Shown: one piece after another, positions 16,721 to 26,072 of the stretch
Position numbering within the stretch: position 1 is the first letter of the stretch
How the letters are laid out: each line of letters starts with the position of its first letter
Source: DSYU01 sp964437595
GTDB lineage: Bacteria > Chloroflexota > Anaerolineae > Anaerolineales > Anaerolineaceae
DNA: 64,000 nucleotides
NCBI GenBank assembly: GCA_964437595.1
Contig: CAYTHO010000008.1
Coordinates: 34,094-98,093, forward strand
Direction of reading: 5' to 3'
Made by a program: the position numbers and the translations under genes
Notes under the pieces: model-generated
The model's database searches: none
Told to the model about the DNA's origin: nothing
What the model saw: the letters and a program-made list of their open reading frames with translations, nothing else

Positions 16721-17128
16721 TTACGCGGCGGAATAACCGGGGCCTGACTGGTAGTAGTCGTAGTTGGATTGGATGTCTTTCGTCAGGTCAAGTTTTTCAC
16801 CGGCAGAGAGCGTATGGGTCGCTTCCAGGTGAACCGGCTCGCCTTCATGGTTGGTGCCATCGTAAACTTCGGCGTACCCGGCTGTACCAACAGGCATGGA
16901 CTGCACTTCACCACCCTTGGCTGTATAGGCTGCGGGAACTTCGTCTTCGGGGAAAATCGCCATATACGGGCACTCGGGAACGCACGCTCCGCAGTCGATG
17001 CAGGTGTCAGGATCGATATAGTACCAGGGCCACTCTTCCTGGGGCTTACCGGGCACGATACATTCTACCGGACAGACGGTTACACAACCCCCGTCGCGCA
17101 GGCACAAGCTGGTGATGATATGAGTCAT
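16721..17128 (-). CDS. Ferredoxin with two iron-sulfur clusters (FdxA-like) and long C-terminal extension
   Basis: A 135-residue electron carrier. The first cluster region is CLRDGGCVTVCPVECI and the second is CIDCGACVPECPY, a classic CxxCxxCxxxCP; the spacing of the first suggests a 3Fe or 4Fe cluster as in FdxA 7Fe/8Fe ferredoxins. About 65 residues follow the cluster domain, beginning near residue 70 and ending in a Tyr-rich tail; they match no domain I recognise. GGAGGG precedes the ATG. The gene is monocistronic, with its own terminator. It could serve the window's flavin oxidoreductases or a pyruvate:ferredoxin oxidoreductase elsewhere; this is inference. Confidence 0.9.
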   Translation of the reverse strand: MTHIITSLCLRDGGCVTVCPVECIVPGKPQEEWPWYYIDPDTCIDCGACVPECPYMAIFPEDEVPAAYTAKGGEVQSMPVGTAGYAEVYDGTNHEGEPVHLEATHTLSAGEKLDLTKDIQSNYDYYQSGPGYSAA

Positions 17129-17340
17129 AGAAACCCTCCTGGTTTGCTATAATGCATCTGCGTACCCGGGCAGACTGATCGCACGCACCGACACCGGGTA
17201 CCATGCTGTTTGTTAATTATTATATGCATTTGGCGTAAATTACAAGAGTAATCGGTGATTGTATATAGGGTATGGGTAGATCTGTGCCAGGGGAATGCAC
17301 TGCCTGGTGTGCGGAGAACGCGCTTTGGGAGGTATGACGG

Positions 17341-18348
17341 TTGAGTAATCGGGTAGAGAAAGAACACCGCGTGCTGCCGGAGGTGCGGCTGCCTCCGCTG
17401 GTGGTTTTATTCGCGGGTATTTTAATCGTTTCCACCGCTTCCATTTTCATCCGGTTCGCGCAGCGGGAGGCCTCATCGTTGGTGATCGCGGCATACCGCC
17501 TGTCGCTGGCGGCGCTGATCTTGCTGCCCATCGCGCTGGCCGGGCACCGCGACGAGCTCAAACACCTGACGCACAGGCAGGTGACGCTGGTGGTGGTGTC
17601 GGGGGGATTCCTGGCGATTCATTTCGCCACCTGGATCTCTTCGCTGGAATATACCACGGTCGCCAGCTCGGTGGTGCTGGTAACAACCTCGCCGCTGTGG
17701 GTAGCGCTGCTTTCGCCGCTGGTACTGCGCGAACGGCCCTCGCGAATGGTGGCGGCGGGGATGCTGGTGGCGCTGGTGGGCGGGATGCTGGTGGGAATGA
17801 GCGAGGCGTGCCAGATTGAAGCAGGCGCCATCGCCTGCCCGCCGGCGAGCGTTTTCTTTCAGGGAAAGGCCTTCCTGGGGAATTTGCTGGCGCTGGCGGG
17901 CGCGCTGTGCGCGGCGGCTTACCTGCTGGTGGGCCGCTTCCTGCGCCCGACCATGTCTTTGGTCGTGTACATCTTTACGGTATACGGCATGGCCGCGGTG
18001 ATTCTGGCAGGCATGGCACTGTTTTCCGGCCAACCGCTGGCCGGGTTTTCACTTCCCATATTCCTATTCTTCCTGGCCCTGGCGGTGGGGCCGCAGTTAT
18101 TGGGGCATACTTCATTCAACTACAGCCTGCGCTACCTTTCCGCGGCATTCGTTTCGGTCGCACTGCTGGGCGAGCCGATTGGCTCGGCACTGCTGGCGCT
18201 GGTGATTCTGAAAGAAATCCCGACCACGCTGGAGGTGGTCGGGGGTGTGGTGATCTTGGTCGGAATTTACCTGGCCGCCAGGGGGCAGCAAGAGGAAGAT
18301 CCATTGAAAACAGCGAATGAGAAAGCGGACAGCGATGTGGTTGTCTAG
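17341..18348 (+). CDS. EamA/DMT-family transporter
   Basis: A 335-residue membrane protein with ten predicted helices in two repeats of five, the layout of the drug/metabolite transporter superfamily (EamA). Family-like text includes FIRFAQREASSLVIAAYRL near helix 1-2, LVTTSPLWVALLSPLVLRER at the end of repeat one and SVALLGEPIGSALLALVILKE at the end of repeat two. The start is TTG 17341, with GGGAGG 8 bases upstream; an ATG in between gives only a few codons. The substrate is not predictable. It is transcribed divergently from the ferredoxin gene and convergently to malQ. Confidence 0.87.
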   Translation: MSNRVEKEHRVLPEVRLPPLVVLFAGILIVSTASIFIRFAQREASSLVIAAYRLSLAALILLPIALAGHRDELKHLTHRQVTLVVVSGGFLAIHFATWISSLEYTTVASSVVLVTTSPLWVALLSPLVLRERPSRMVAAGMLVALVGGMLVGMSEACQIEAGAIACPPASVFFQGKAFLGNLLALAGALCAAAYLLVGRFLRPTMSLVVYIFTVYGMAAVILAGMALFSGQPLAGFSLPIFLFFLALAVGPQLLGHTSFNYSLRYLSAAFVSVALLGEPIGSALLALVILKEIPTTLEVVGGVVILVGIYLAARGQQEEDPLKTANEKADSDVVV

Positions 18349-18370
18349 GTCTAGTCGAATGAGAAACGAG

Positions 18371-19927
18371 TTACGCCATATCCTTCGCTTTGGGGCTGAC
18401 CTTGATGGCCTTGCCTGGTTCTGCCAATTCTTGACCGAGCATGCGGCTGTAAAGGAAGTTGGTTTCGCGAATTCGGGCGGACAGCTTTTCATTCATCTGT
18501 TCGGGTAAAACTCGCCAGCTCCAATTGCCGCCCAGCCGCCCAGGCAGGTTCATGCGCGCCTCGGTGTCCAGGCTGAGGAAGTCTTGCATGGGGGCCAGGG
18601 TGAAGGCCGCCACGGAAGACCATACGGCGCGGATCATATCCCAGGCGATATCCTCTGCGGGGCGAGCCAGGTAGCGGCGGCAGAAATCGCGCTCTTTTTC
18701 CGGCGCGGCCTTGTACCAGCCGACACTGGTGTCGTTATCGTGGGTGCCCGTGTAGGCCACGCAGTTGACCGGGTAGTTGTGCGGTAGGAAGGGGTCATCC
18801 GGGTCGGTTTGGAAGGCGAACTGGAGAATTTTCATCCCGGGCAGGCCCAGGTTTTCGCGCAGCTCGATCACGTCGGGAGTGATCTCGCCCAGGTCTTCGG
18901 CGATAATGGGCAGGTCTTTCAGCGCCTCGCGGATGGCGATGAAGAGGCTTTCCCCGGGGCCGGGCGCCCAGCGGCCCACTTCGGCGGTGGGCATACCGGC
19001 GGGAATTTCCCAATAGCCGGCGAAGCCGCGGAAATGATCCAGGCGAATGATATCGTACAGCTTGAGCGTCGCGCGGATGCGCTCGATCCACCAGGCGTAC
19101 CCGGTTTCTTTATGGATATCCCATTGGTAGATGGGGTTGCCCCACAGTTGACCGGTAGGGGAGAAATAATCTGGCGGAACACCGGCTACGAAGGTGGGCT
19201 GCCCGGCTTTATCCATGAAGAACAGATGGCGGTTGGCCCAGGCATCCGCGCTGTCGAAGGCAACGAAGATAGGGATATCGCCAACGATCTGGATGCCCAG
19301 CGAGTTGGTGTAAGCATGCAGCTTGGTCCACTGGCGGAAGAAGAGGAACTGGCGGAAAATATGGCGCTTGATATCTTCGGAGTGTTCCGCGTTGAATTTC
19401 TGAAGTGCCTTCTCGTCGCGCATGCGCAGCGGCTTCGGCCAAGAAATCCATCCCTGCATGCCCTGAGATTCTTTAATGGCCATAAACAGCGCGAAATCAT
19501 CCAGCCAACTGGCCTCGCTGGCCTGGAATTGGGCCAGCTCGCGCTTGATCTCAGGGGAAGCGGCTTTTTCAAAGCGGGCAAAAGCGCGGTCGAGCAGTTT
19601 GAGCTTCCATTGGATAACCGGACCATAATCGACCCGATCAGGCGGGAAATCGGGGCGGTCGGCCAGGTCGGCGGCATCCAGCAGATCATCTTCCAGCAGC
19701 AGCGCCGGGCTGATCAGGTAGGGGTTTCCGGCAAAGGCGGAGAAGCTCTGGTACGGCGAGTCGCCGTAGCCGGTGGGGCTCAATGGGAGCAGCTGCCACA
19801 ACCCCAGACCGCATTCTTTGATGAAATTCACCCACCGGTAGGCCTCTGGGCCGAGATCGCCAATGCCATCGGGGCCGGGCAGGCTGGTAGGATGCAAGAT
19901 AATACCCGAGGACCTAGTAAACTTCAT
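18371..19927 (-). CDS. malQ: 4-alpha-glucanotransferase (amylomaltase, GH77)
   Basis: A 518-residue cytoplasmic enzyme that transfers alpha-1,4-glucan segments and releases glucose. The three catalytic acids can be seen: the nucleophile Asp297 in IIRLDHFRGF, the acid/base Glu344 in IIAEDLGEIT and Asp397 in GTHDND. The N-terminus RSSGIILHPTSLPGPDGIGD and the full length match GH77. GGAGG precedes the ATG by 7 bases. It overlaps the end of glgC by 14 bases, so malQ is the last gene of a glgA-glgC-malQ operon for glycogen synthesis and remodelling. A branching enzyme is not in the window. Confidence 0.96.
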   Translation of the reverse strand: MKFTRSSGIILHPTSLPGPDGIGDLGPEAYRWVNFIKECGLGLWQLLPLSPTGYGDSPYQSFSAFAGNPYLISPALLLEDDLLDAADLADRPDFPPDRVDYGPVIQWKLKLLDRAFARFEKAASPEIKRELAQFQASEASWLDDFALFMAIKESQGMQGWISWPKPLRMRDEKALQKFNAEHSEDIKRHIFRQFLFFRQWTKLHAYTNSLGIQIVGDIPIFVAFDSADAWANRHLFFMDKAGQPTFVAGVPPDYFSPTGQLWGNPIYQWDIHKETGYAWWIERIRATLKLYDIIRLDHFRGFAGYWEIPAGMPTAEVGRWAPGPGESLFIAIREALKDLPIIAEDLGEITPDVIELRENLGLPGMKILQFAFQTDPDDPFLPHNYPVNCVAYTGTHDNDTSVGWYKAAPEKERDFCRRYLARPAEDIAWDMIRAVWSSVAAFTLAPMQDFLSLDTEARMNLPGRLGGNWSWRVLPEQMNEKLSARIRETNFLYSRMLGQELAEPGKAIKVSPKAKDMA

Positions 19928-21173
19928 TGGGTAACCTCCGTGTTTGAATATACATTCCTGAGCGAATAATTTCGCTGGAGAAGTCCGAGACGACTACGTC
20001 AACCCCAATGGATGCGCCGGGCTGCACAACCAGGTGCGGGGGCAAGATGGAATTTTTACCGATCATTGGGATGGATGTGGCATCGACATTCAGGTCGCCG
20101 ATGATCGAGTTTTCACCAATGCTGACCCGTTTGTCTAAAATCGCCCGTTCGATGCGCGCGCCCCGGCCAATGGTAGTATCGGTGAGCAAAATGGATTCTT
20201 GAACGATGCTTCCGGAGCTAACATACACGCCCGGAGATAGGATGCTGCGGATCACCTGGGCGCCAGGCTCGACCACGCAGCCATCACAGACCATGCTGTC
20301 TTCCACAATGGCACCGCGCATTACCTTGGCCGGTGGGCGTTCCTCGGTACGGGTGTGCAGCACCCACGAACGGTCATACAGGTTAATGGGGGGTGGGTTA
20401 TTGAGCAGGTCCATGTGCGAGCGCCAGTAGGAGGTGACCGTGCCGACATCCACCCAATAGCCCTCGTATGGGTAGGCGTATACATGCGCGCCCGAATTAA
20501 TCATGTTTGGGAGGATATCTTTGCCAAAGTCGTGCGAAGAGTCCTGGCGCAGGTGATCTTCCCACAGGGCGGCATCCAGAGTGCGCAGGTTGAACAGGTA
20601 GACCCCCATATTGACCAGGTTGGATTGTGGGTCGGAGGGCTTTTCGGTAAAGGAGGTGATCCGGTGGTTTGCGTCAATCGTGACGATGCCAAAGCGTGAG
20701 GCTTCTTCGATGGGAACGGCAATCGTGCTCATGGTCACGTCGGCGCCATGGCTGATGTGGAAATCGACCATCGCGGTGTAGTCCATGGTATAGATGTGAT
20801 CGCCGCCCAGTACCAGCACGTAATCGGGGTTGCCCCGTTTGATGAACGAAAAGTTCTGCTGAACGGCATCACCGGTGCCGACAAACCAACTGGCCGCGCG
20901 AGAGCGGAACGGGGTATAAATGCGGATTCCACCGGTAAAGTCACGGTTAAGGTCCCAGGGGCCACCTGCCCCGATATGCTCGATCAGGGAATGCGGGCGG
21001 TATTGGGCCATGATCATAACGTCAAAGATATTGGAGTTCACGCAGTTGGAAAGCGGAAAATCAATAAGGCGGTACTTGCCGCCAAATGGAACCGCAGGTT
21101 TTGCCCGTTTGGCGGTAAGTACGCCTAAGCGTGTGCCCTCGCCCCCTGCCAGAATAATCGAGCGGATCTTCAT
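19914..21173 (-). CDS. glgC: Glucose-1-phosphate adenylyltransferase
   Basis: A 419-residue enzyme making ADP-glucose for glycogen. The N-terminal nucleotide-binding motif is ILAGGEGTRLGVLTAKRAKP, followed by VPFGGKYRLIDFPLSNCVNS; the sugar-binding region has VLVLGGDHIYTMDYTAM and FTEKPSDP. The C-terminal half carries the left-handed beta-helix repeats (SVHIGENSIIGDLN-type). AGGAGT lies just upstream of the ATG. Regulation by allosteric effectors is typical of the family; which effectors cannot be read from the sequence. A hairpin at 21195-21228 lies in the 83-base gap after glgA. Confidence 0.96.
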   Translation of the reverse strand: MKIRSIILAGGEGTRLGVLTAKRAKPAVPFGGKYRLIDFPLSNCVNSNIFDVMIMAQYRPHSLIEHIGAGGPWDLNRDFTGGIRIYTPFRSRAASWFVGTGDAVQQNFSFIKRGNPDYVLVLGGDHIYTMDYTAMVDFHISHGADVTMSTIAVPIEEASRFGIVTIDANHRITSFTEKPSDPQSNLVNMGVYLFNLRTLDAALWEDHLRQDSSHDFGKDILPNMINSGAHVYAYPYEGYWVDVGTVTSYWRSHMDLLNNPPPINLYDRSWVLHTRTEERPPAKVMRGAIVEDSMVCDGCVVEPGAQVIRSILSPGVYVSSGSIVQESILLTDTTIGRGARIERAILDKRVSIGENSIIGDLNVDATSIPMIGKNSILPPHLVVQPGASIGVDVVVSDFSSEIIRSGMYIQTRRLPNEVY

Positions 21174-21194
21174 GGCAATTACTCCTGTATTATG

Positions 21195-21228
21195 GTGAAC
21201 ATTGATCGGTGAAGCGGCAATCGTTCAC
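21195..21228. other. Hairpin in the glgA-glgC gap
   Basis: GTGAACATTG pairs with CAATCGTTCAC with one bulged base, loop about 13 nt. No U-run follows on the minus strand, so it is more likely to affect processing or partial attenuation between glgA and glgC than to be a full terminator. Confidence 0.4.
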
Positions 21229-21256
21229 TACACAAAATTACCTATGTAATGGAGAA

Positions 21257-22735
21257 CTACGACAGCAGTTTTTGATAAAGGGTAGCGTAGGATTGCGCTG
21301 AGCGCTGCCAGGAGAAGTTCTGCTGCATGGCAAAGCGCTGCCGGGCCTGCCAGTTATCTTGATCGGCATAGGCCGCAATGGCCCGCCTGAGTGCGGCGGC
21401 CAGCGCCGCGGGGGTGGCATTCTCGAATAGAAAACCGGTGCTGTTTTCTGGGATTTGGGTATCCAGAATGGTGTCGCGCAGGCCGCCGGTTGCCCGAGCC
21501 ACGGGCAGGCAGCCATACCGCATGCCGATCATCTGGGCCAGCCCGCAGGGTTCGTAGCGCGAAGGCATCAGCAGCATATCCGCGCCTGCATACATCCGGC
21601 GGGCAAGCTGGGCATCAAAACGGATGACGGCCCGAGCGCGGTAGGGGAACTCGGCTTCCAGCTCGCGGCAGGCGGCCTCCAGGCCGGGCTCGCCGGTGCC
21701 CAGGATAATGGCCTGCCAGGGAAGCCCGGCAACCTGGCGCAGCCCCTCAATCGCCAGATCCACGCCTTTTTGCCGGTCCAGCCGGGTAACCATTACGATT
21801 AACGGCATATCTTCGATCCGCGGCAGAACGAACTCGCGGAGGAGGGCCTGCTTGTTGACCTCGCGCCGATGCAGCCGCTTGCGGTCGAAATTCTCTACCA
21901 GCGCTGAATCTGTTGCGGGGTCCCAGGCCTGCTCATCCAGCCCGTTCAGGATGCCGGAAGTATCGGCGGCGCGCATTTGTAAGAAACCCTGCAGGTCGCA
22001 GCCGAATTCCGGGGTGAGGATTTCTCGGGCATAGGTGGGCGAAACGGTAGTGATATGGTCGGCGGTTGCCAGGCCCATGGGAAGCGGCTGGTACGATCCC
22101 CATGGCGGCAGGCGGTTATCGTACAACGGCGGGATGCCATAATCCGTCAGAGCCTGTTCCGTACCGGCGCCCATGAAAGGCAGGTTGTGAACGGTGAGCA
22201 GCGAACGGATGTGGTTGAAGCCTGGGTCTTCGCCGCGGCGCCGGGCCAGCATATATACCGAAAGGGCCGTGTGCCAGTCATTGGCGTGGAGGATGTCTGG
22301 GGTCCAGCCTAAGGCGCGGGGCAGCTCGAGGACAGCCTGGGAGAAGAAGGTGAATTTTTCACCGTCCTTGCGCGTGTCCAGGCTGTAAACCGGCGCCTCG
22401 GCAGGGATGGGGTCGCCGCCGATGAGGTAGACCGGAAGGTCGCCGACATGCGTTAGAAAAACCTGGGCGGAGACGGGTCCCGTGGGACGGGGTACATCAA
22501 ATGTAGCAACCTTTTCCAGCTCGGTGATGCGCGTGCTGATGGCTGAGTGGAAGGGGATTGCCAGGCGAACATCGATCTGGCAGCCATTGGCTTTGGCGGG
22601 CGCCAGGGCGCGGATAGCCCGCGGCAGCGACCCCGTTACATCACCGAGGCCGCCGACTTTGATGATCGGGTCTGCTTCAGCGGCGACAAACAACACGCGC
22701 ACTACTTTTTGAGAAGAAGCCATTGTTTGGGTCAC
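21257..22735 (-). CDS. glgA: Glycogen synthase (GT5)
   Basis: A 492-residue ADP-glucose glucosyltransferase. The N-terminal ADP-glucose motif is KVGGLGDVTGSLPRAI and the conserved block HANDWHTAL is present; the C-terminal lobe has MVTRLDRQKGVDLA, MLLMPSRYEPCGLAQM (with the catalytic Glu in the RYEPCG segment) and ATGGLRDTI. The start is GTG 22735, with AGGAG about 9 bases upstream; an internal ATG four codons in is an alternative. It lies 14 bases after the deaminase gene and leads into glgC and malQ. The N-terminal helix region has a short Ala-rich insertion compared with the usual GlgA text. Confidence 0.95.
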   Translation of the reverse strand: MTQTMASSQKVVRVLFVAAEADPIIKVGGLGDVTGSLPRAIRALAPAKANGCQIDVRLAIPFHSAISTRITELEKVATFDVPRPTGPVSAQVFLTHVGDLPVYLIGGDPIPAEAPVYSLDTRKDGEKFTFFSQAVLELPRALGWTPDILHANDWHTALSVYMLARRRGEDPGFNHIRSLLTVHNLPFMGAGTEQALTDYGIPPLYDNRLPPWGSYQPLPMGLATADHITTVSPTYAREILTPEFGCDLQGFLQMRAADTSGILNGLDEQAWDPATDSALVENFDRKRLHRREVNKQALLREFVLPRIEDMPLIVMVTRLDRQKGVDLAIEGLRQVAGLPWQAIILGTGEPGLEAACRELEAEFPYRARAVIRFDAQLARRMYAGADMLLMPSRYEPCGLAQMIGMRYGCLPVARATGGLRDTILDTQIPENSTGFLFENATPAALAAALRRAIAAYADQDNWQARQRFAMQQNFSWQRSAQSYATLYQKLLS

Positions 22736-22749
22736 GAAGGCGATCTCCT

Positions 22750-24723
22750 TTACATCGATTTTACCATTTCGATATAGTCGCTGAAAGTCGTTTCAGCCTC
22801 GGATGCGCCAAGGAATTCGATTAGTTCTTTTGCCAGGCGGGCTTTCCGATTAGCATCCTTGCGGCTCCAGGTGCGGCTCTTGATTTCCAGGAACTTTCCC
22901 AAGGCTGGTTTAATAATATCATCGATGTTGATGAAGAACTCGGTGTCTTTGAAGCGGACCAGGTAACGCAGGCGATCCTTTTCCACTTCCTTTTCCTCGA
23001 CCGGTTTGAAGTACTCGCGGTAGAAGCGCAAGCTGTGTACCGCTGGCGCGTAGTAGCGGCTGCGCGACAGCAGCACCGACTGCGGGAACTTCGATTCTGG
23101 AGCGCCGATCAGTGTCAGGCGGGCGCGGACACTGGTGATTTCGCTATTTTTCTCGATGAAGTGATCTTCCCGGAAGCGCAGGTAGCCCTGGTCTGGGTCT
23201 TCAAAGGAGAAATAGGTATCGTATTCATGATAATGCCGGTGGCGCAGAATTTCAATCTCGGGCCGGCGGAGCGCCTGGAGAATCGACTGCGGATCACGAA
23301 TGCGCATCTTGCCCTGGATTTCGAAGCTTTCCTGTTCCATCGCGCCGCCAATGGCGATCAGCTTGGAGAGTACAGAGTGCTCGCGGTCGGTAAGAAAAGC
23401 ATCGATCTGGCGGGCATACTGCTGGGCGCCGTTAATCAGCTCCGCTTCGTTCAGCGTAAGCAGTTGGTGGTCGTTCATTACCCAGCTTCCGTTAATCATC
23501 ACATCCGTCACGTCGGTAGCTTTGGCGGCATAAACAATCTGCGCGTAACGGGCGTTGGGATCGCGGTCGAAGCGCGGGGAGTTATGAATCGGCACAAGGT
23601 TGATGAGGATCAGGTCGGCGCGTTTTCCAGGTTCAAGGGACCCGGTGATATCGCCAATATGAAGCGCTTTTGCGCCAAGGCGCGTGGCCATTTGCAGCGC
23701 TTGCTGCGCGGGCAGGGCGGTGGGGTCGCCGCTGGACCCCTTGGCCAGGAAGGCGGTCAGGCGGATTTCCTCGAACATATCCAGGTCATTGTTGGAGGCC
23801 GGGCCATCGGTGCCGATGCCCACATTGAGGCCCGCATCCAGCATGCGCGTGACCGGGGCGATGCCGGAGGCCAGCTTAAGATTTGAAGAGGGGTTGTGGG
23901 CGATGCCAGCGCCAGCGTGCTGCAGGGTACGCATTTCGCCCGCGTCGATGTGCACGCAGTGGGCCGCGAGCACTTTGGCGTCCAGCAGCCCCTGCTTTTT
24001 CACATAAGGCACCACCGGCATACCCTGTTCCTGGCGCATGTTTTCTACTTCCTGGGCGGTTTCAGAAATATGGGTGTGCAGCGGAACGTCGAATTCAACG
24101 GCCAGCTCAGCGGTAGCGCGCAGGATTTCTTCGGTGCAGGTATAGGGTGCGTGGGGAGCGACGGAAGGAACGATCAGCGGGTGCCCTTTCCAGCGCTGGA
24201 TAAATTCACGGGCGGCAGCCAGGGATTCTTCGTACGACTCGGCGTCTGGGGTGGGGAATTTGAGCACGGTCTGCGAGCAAACGGCGCGCATACCGGCCTC
24301 CGCGGTGGCTTTGGCGATATCTTCTTCAAAGTAGTACATATCGGCGAAGCAGGTAACCCCGCTGCGGATCATTTCCGCGCAGGCGAGCTGGGTGCCCAGG
24401 CGGACGAATTCCGGCGAGACAAACTCGCGTTCCACGGGCATCATGTAACCCATCAGCCATACGTCAAGGCGCAAATCATCTGCCAGGCCGCGCAGCAGGG
24501 TCATAGGGACGTGGGTGTGCGCATTGACCAGCCCCGGCATGAGCACCTTCCCGCCGCAGTCGAAAACCTGTTTGGCGGTGTAGCGCTGGCGCAGATCGCT
24601 TTCCGGGCCGACGGCAATGATCCGGTCTCCCTGCACGGCAACCGCGCCGGGGGCATACTGATTCATGTTTTCGTCCATGGTAAGGACGGTCGCGTTGATC
24701 AGGAGGATATCAAGAGGGTCCAT
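22750..24723 (-). CDS. Fusion of MtaD-type amidohydrolase (SAH/MTA deaminase) and CYTH domain
   Basis: A 657-residue protein. Residues 1-445 form a metal-dependent amidohydrolase close to 5-methylthioadenosine/S-adenosylhomocysteine deaminase: metal ligands NAHTHVPM (H69, H71), LHTHISET, LAAHCVH and GIGTDGPASNN, with the family's long loop MTLLRGLADDLRL. Residues 465-640 form a CYTH-like domain: the E-x-E-x-K opening is changed to EIQGK, then YLRFRE, VRARLTL, LEIKSRTW and a basic C-terminal helix are recognisable. CYTH proteins bind triphosphates with divalent metals. The deaminase would recycle SAM by-products; the role of the fused triphosphate-binding domain is unknown. It precedes glgA by 14 bases, but its functional link to glycogen is not obvious. 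Confidence 0.82.
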   Translation of the reverse strand: MDPLDILLINATVLTMDENMNQYAPGAVAVQGDRIIAVGPESDLRQRYTAKQVFDCGGKVLMPGLVNAHTHVPMTLLRGLADDLRLDVWLMGYMMPVEREFVSPEFVRLGTQLACAEMIRSGVTCFADMYYFEEDIAKATAEAGMRAVCSQTVLKFPTPDAESYEESLAAAREFIQRWKGHPLIVPSVAPHAPYTCTEEILRATAELAVEFDVPLHTHISETAQEVENMRQEQGMPVVPYVKKQGLLDAKVLAAHCVHIDAGEMRTLQHAGAGIAHNPSSNLKLASGIAPVTRMLDAGLNVGIGTDGPASNNDLDMFEEIRLTAFLAKGSSGDPTALPAQQALQMATRLGAKALHIGDITGSLEPGKRADLILINLVPIHNSPRFDRDPNARYAQIVYAAKATDVTDVMINGSWVMNDHQLLTLNEAELINGAQQYARQIDAFLTDREHSVLSKLIAIGGAMEQESFEIQGKMRIRDPQSILQALRRPEIEILRHRHYHEYDTYFSFEDPDQGYLRFREDHFIEKNSEITSVRARLTLIGAPESKFPQSVLLSRSRYYAPAVHSLRFYREYFKPVEEKEVEKDRLRYLVRFKDTEFFINIDDIIKPALGKFLEIKSRTWSRKDANRKARLAKELIEFLGASEAETTFSDYIEMVKSM

Positions 24724-24838
24724 AGTTGTTTTATCTGTTTCCCGTTTGTCAGTTGGCGAGGAGGATCTTGTTTCGATAATCGAGGACTATTTGGCGCCTG
24801 AGCACCTGGATGGCGTTCATTAAGGCCGCTGCCTGCCG

Positions 24839-25990
24839 TCATTCCATGATATGGCGGCGCAGCATTTCAAGACCGGTATTGACAGCCCATGGGGCGCCCA
24901 GAGCGCGTTCGCCACCATAGGCGCGGGTATAGGGGCAGATCCCGCCAGGAGTGGAAACAACGATGTGTAGAATGTGGTTTTCCGGGGTCTGTTCAAGACT
25001 GATGCCGAGGCACGCGCTGGACTGGCATTCGTGCTGGAAGCGAGCCACATGCTCGCGCAGCGCTTCTGGTGAAGAGGGATCAGGAAGTACCAGAATGTTT
25101 CCGGCAGGGAAATGCGCGGGCTCCATGCGCTTTTGAAGGGCGCCGCCTATGCCGCATTCCACCATAGAAGCGGACCAATCCTTTATCCGTAAGGCGCCCA
25201 ACACGGTTTCTTCCAGGGTCTCCTGGTCGACGCCGTACAGGCCTTCCGTGATCCGCTCGCGCACGAGGGCCTCCATTTCCGCGATCAGGTGGTCGGCCTC
25301 AGCCATAGAGTTCGCTTTGGCGGTGATGCGCACATCCACCTGCCCGGGGTGGGCCAGCAGGCCTACGGTTGGATTGGGGTTGGCCTCCAGGTCGCCGATC
25401 ATCTCATCTACCGTGGATTCGCCTACACCGGCAACGTGCAGCACCCTGGCTTTGATCGTCCCGGTCAGTTGGAAGCGGTCGCGCAGGTAGGGGAGGATGA
25501 CATTTTGGGTGAGGTATTCCATTTCGCGGGGAACGCCGGGCAGGCTGATGATGCAGGCGTTCACGGTTTCGCAGATGAATACCGGCGCCGTGCCAACCGG
25601 ATTCTCTACTGGAATGGCGCCAGCGGGGATCCAGGCCTGGCGCCGGTTATTTTCGGATGGCGTCCGCCCATAACGCTGAAAGCGAGCCTGGATTTGCTCC
25701 CATAGCTCGGGCCGGAATTCTACATCTACGCCCAGCGCTCGAGCAACAGCAGCCCGGGTTGGGTCATCTACCGTTGGCCCCAGCCCGCCGGTGGTGATAA
25801 TAATCTGGCAGCGCTGCATGGCTTCGCGGATCACCTGCGCAATGCGCTCGGCATTATCGCCAATCAGTGTGGCGCGGAAAATATCGACCCCCAGGTCGCG
25901 CAGGTTGCGGGCCAGGTAGCGGGTATTGGTATCCTGAATTTCACCTAACAACAACTCCGTACCAATGGCGATGAGTTCGGCAGCGGGCAT
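24839..25990 (-). CDS. CinA-like protein with degenerate nicotinamide-nucleotide amidase domain
   Basis: A 383-residue two-domain protein. Residues 1-165 form the MoCF/CinA-N domain (ELIAIGTELLLGEIQDTNTR, ITTGGLGPTVDDPTR, LPGVPREMEYL). A linker domain to about 260 is typical of CinA. The C-terminal domain (about 262-383) should be the NMN deamidase, but its AESCTGG motif reads VECGIGG (277-283): the catalytic Ser position is Cys and the following Cys is Gly. The Lys-containing VVAY segment also could not be found. It may keep the pyrophosphatase activity of CinA-N and have lost deamidase activity. GGAGG lies 5 bases before the ATG. Confidence 0.85.
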   Translation of the reverse strand: MPAAELIAIGTELLLGEIQDTNTRYLARNLRDLGVDIFRATLIGDNAERIAQVIREAMQRCQIIITTGGLGPTVDDPTRAAVARALGVDVEFRPELWEQIQARFQRYGRTPSENNRRQAWIPAGAIPVENPVGTAPVFICETVNACIISLPGVPREMEYLTQNVILPYLRDRFQLTGTIKARVLHVAGVGESTVDEMIGDLEANPNPTVGLLAHPGQVDVRITAKANSMAEADHLIAEMEALVRERITEGLYGVDQETLEETVLGALRIKDWSASMVECGIGGALQKRMEPAHFPAGNILVLPDPSSPEALREHVARFQHECQSSACLGISLEQTPENHILHIVVSTPGGICPYTRAYGGERALGAPWAVNTGLEMLRRHIME

Positions 25991-26072
25991 TAATCCTCCT
26001 CAAACAGGTTTTATTAAAAATGCAACCGGCGATCCAGAGGGCTCACCGGTAATGAAAATCAAACGGTCGAAA

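Noticed and set aside
17162..17201. Inverted repeat GTACCCGG/CCGGGTAC upstream of the ferredoxin gene
   Set aside because: Eight-bp arms with a 24-base gap are near what chance gives in GC-rich DNA; noted but not called as an operator.
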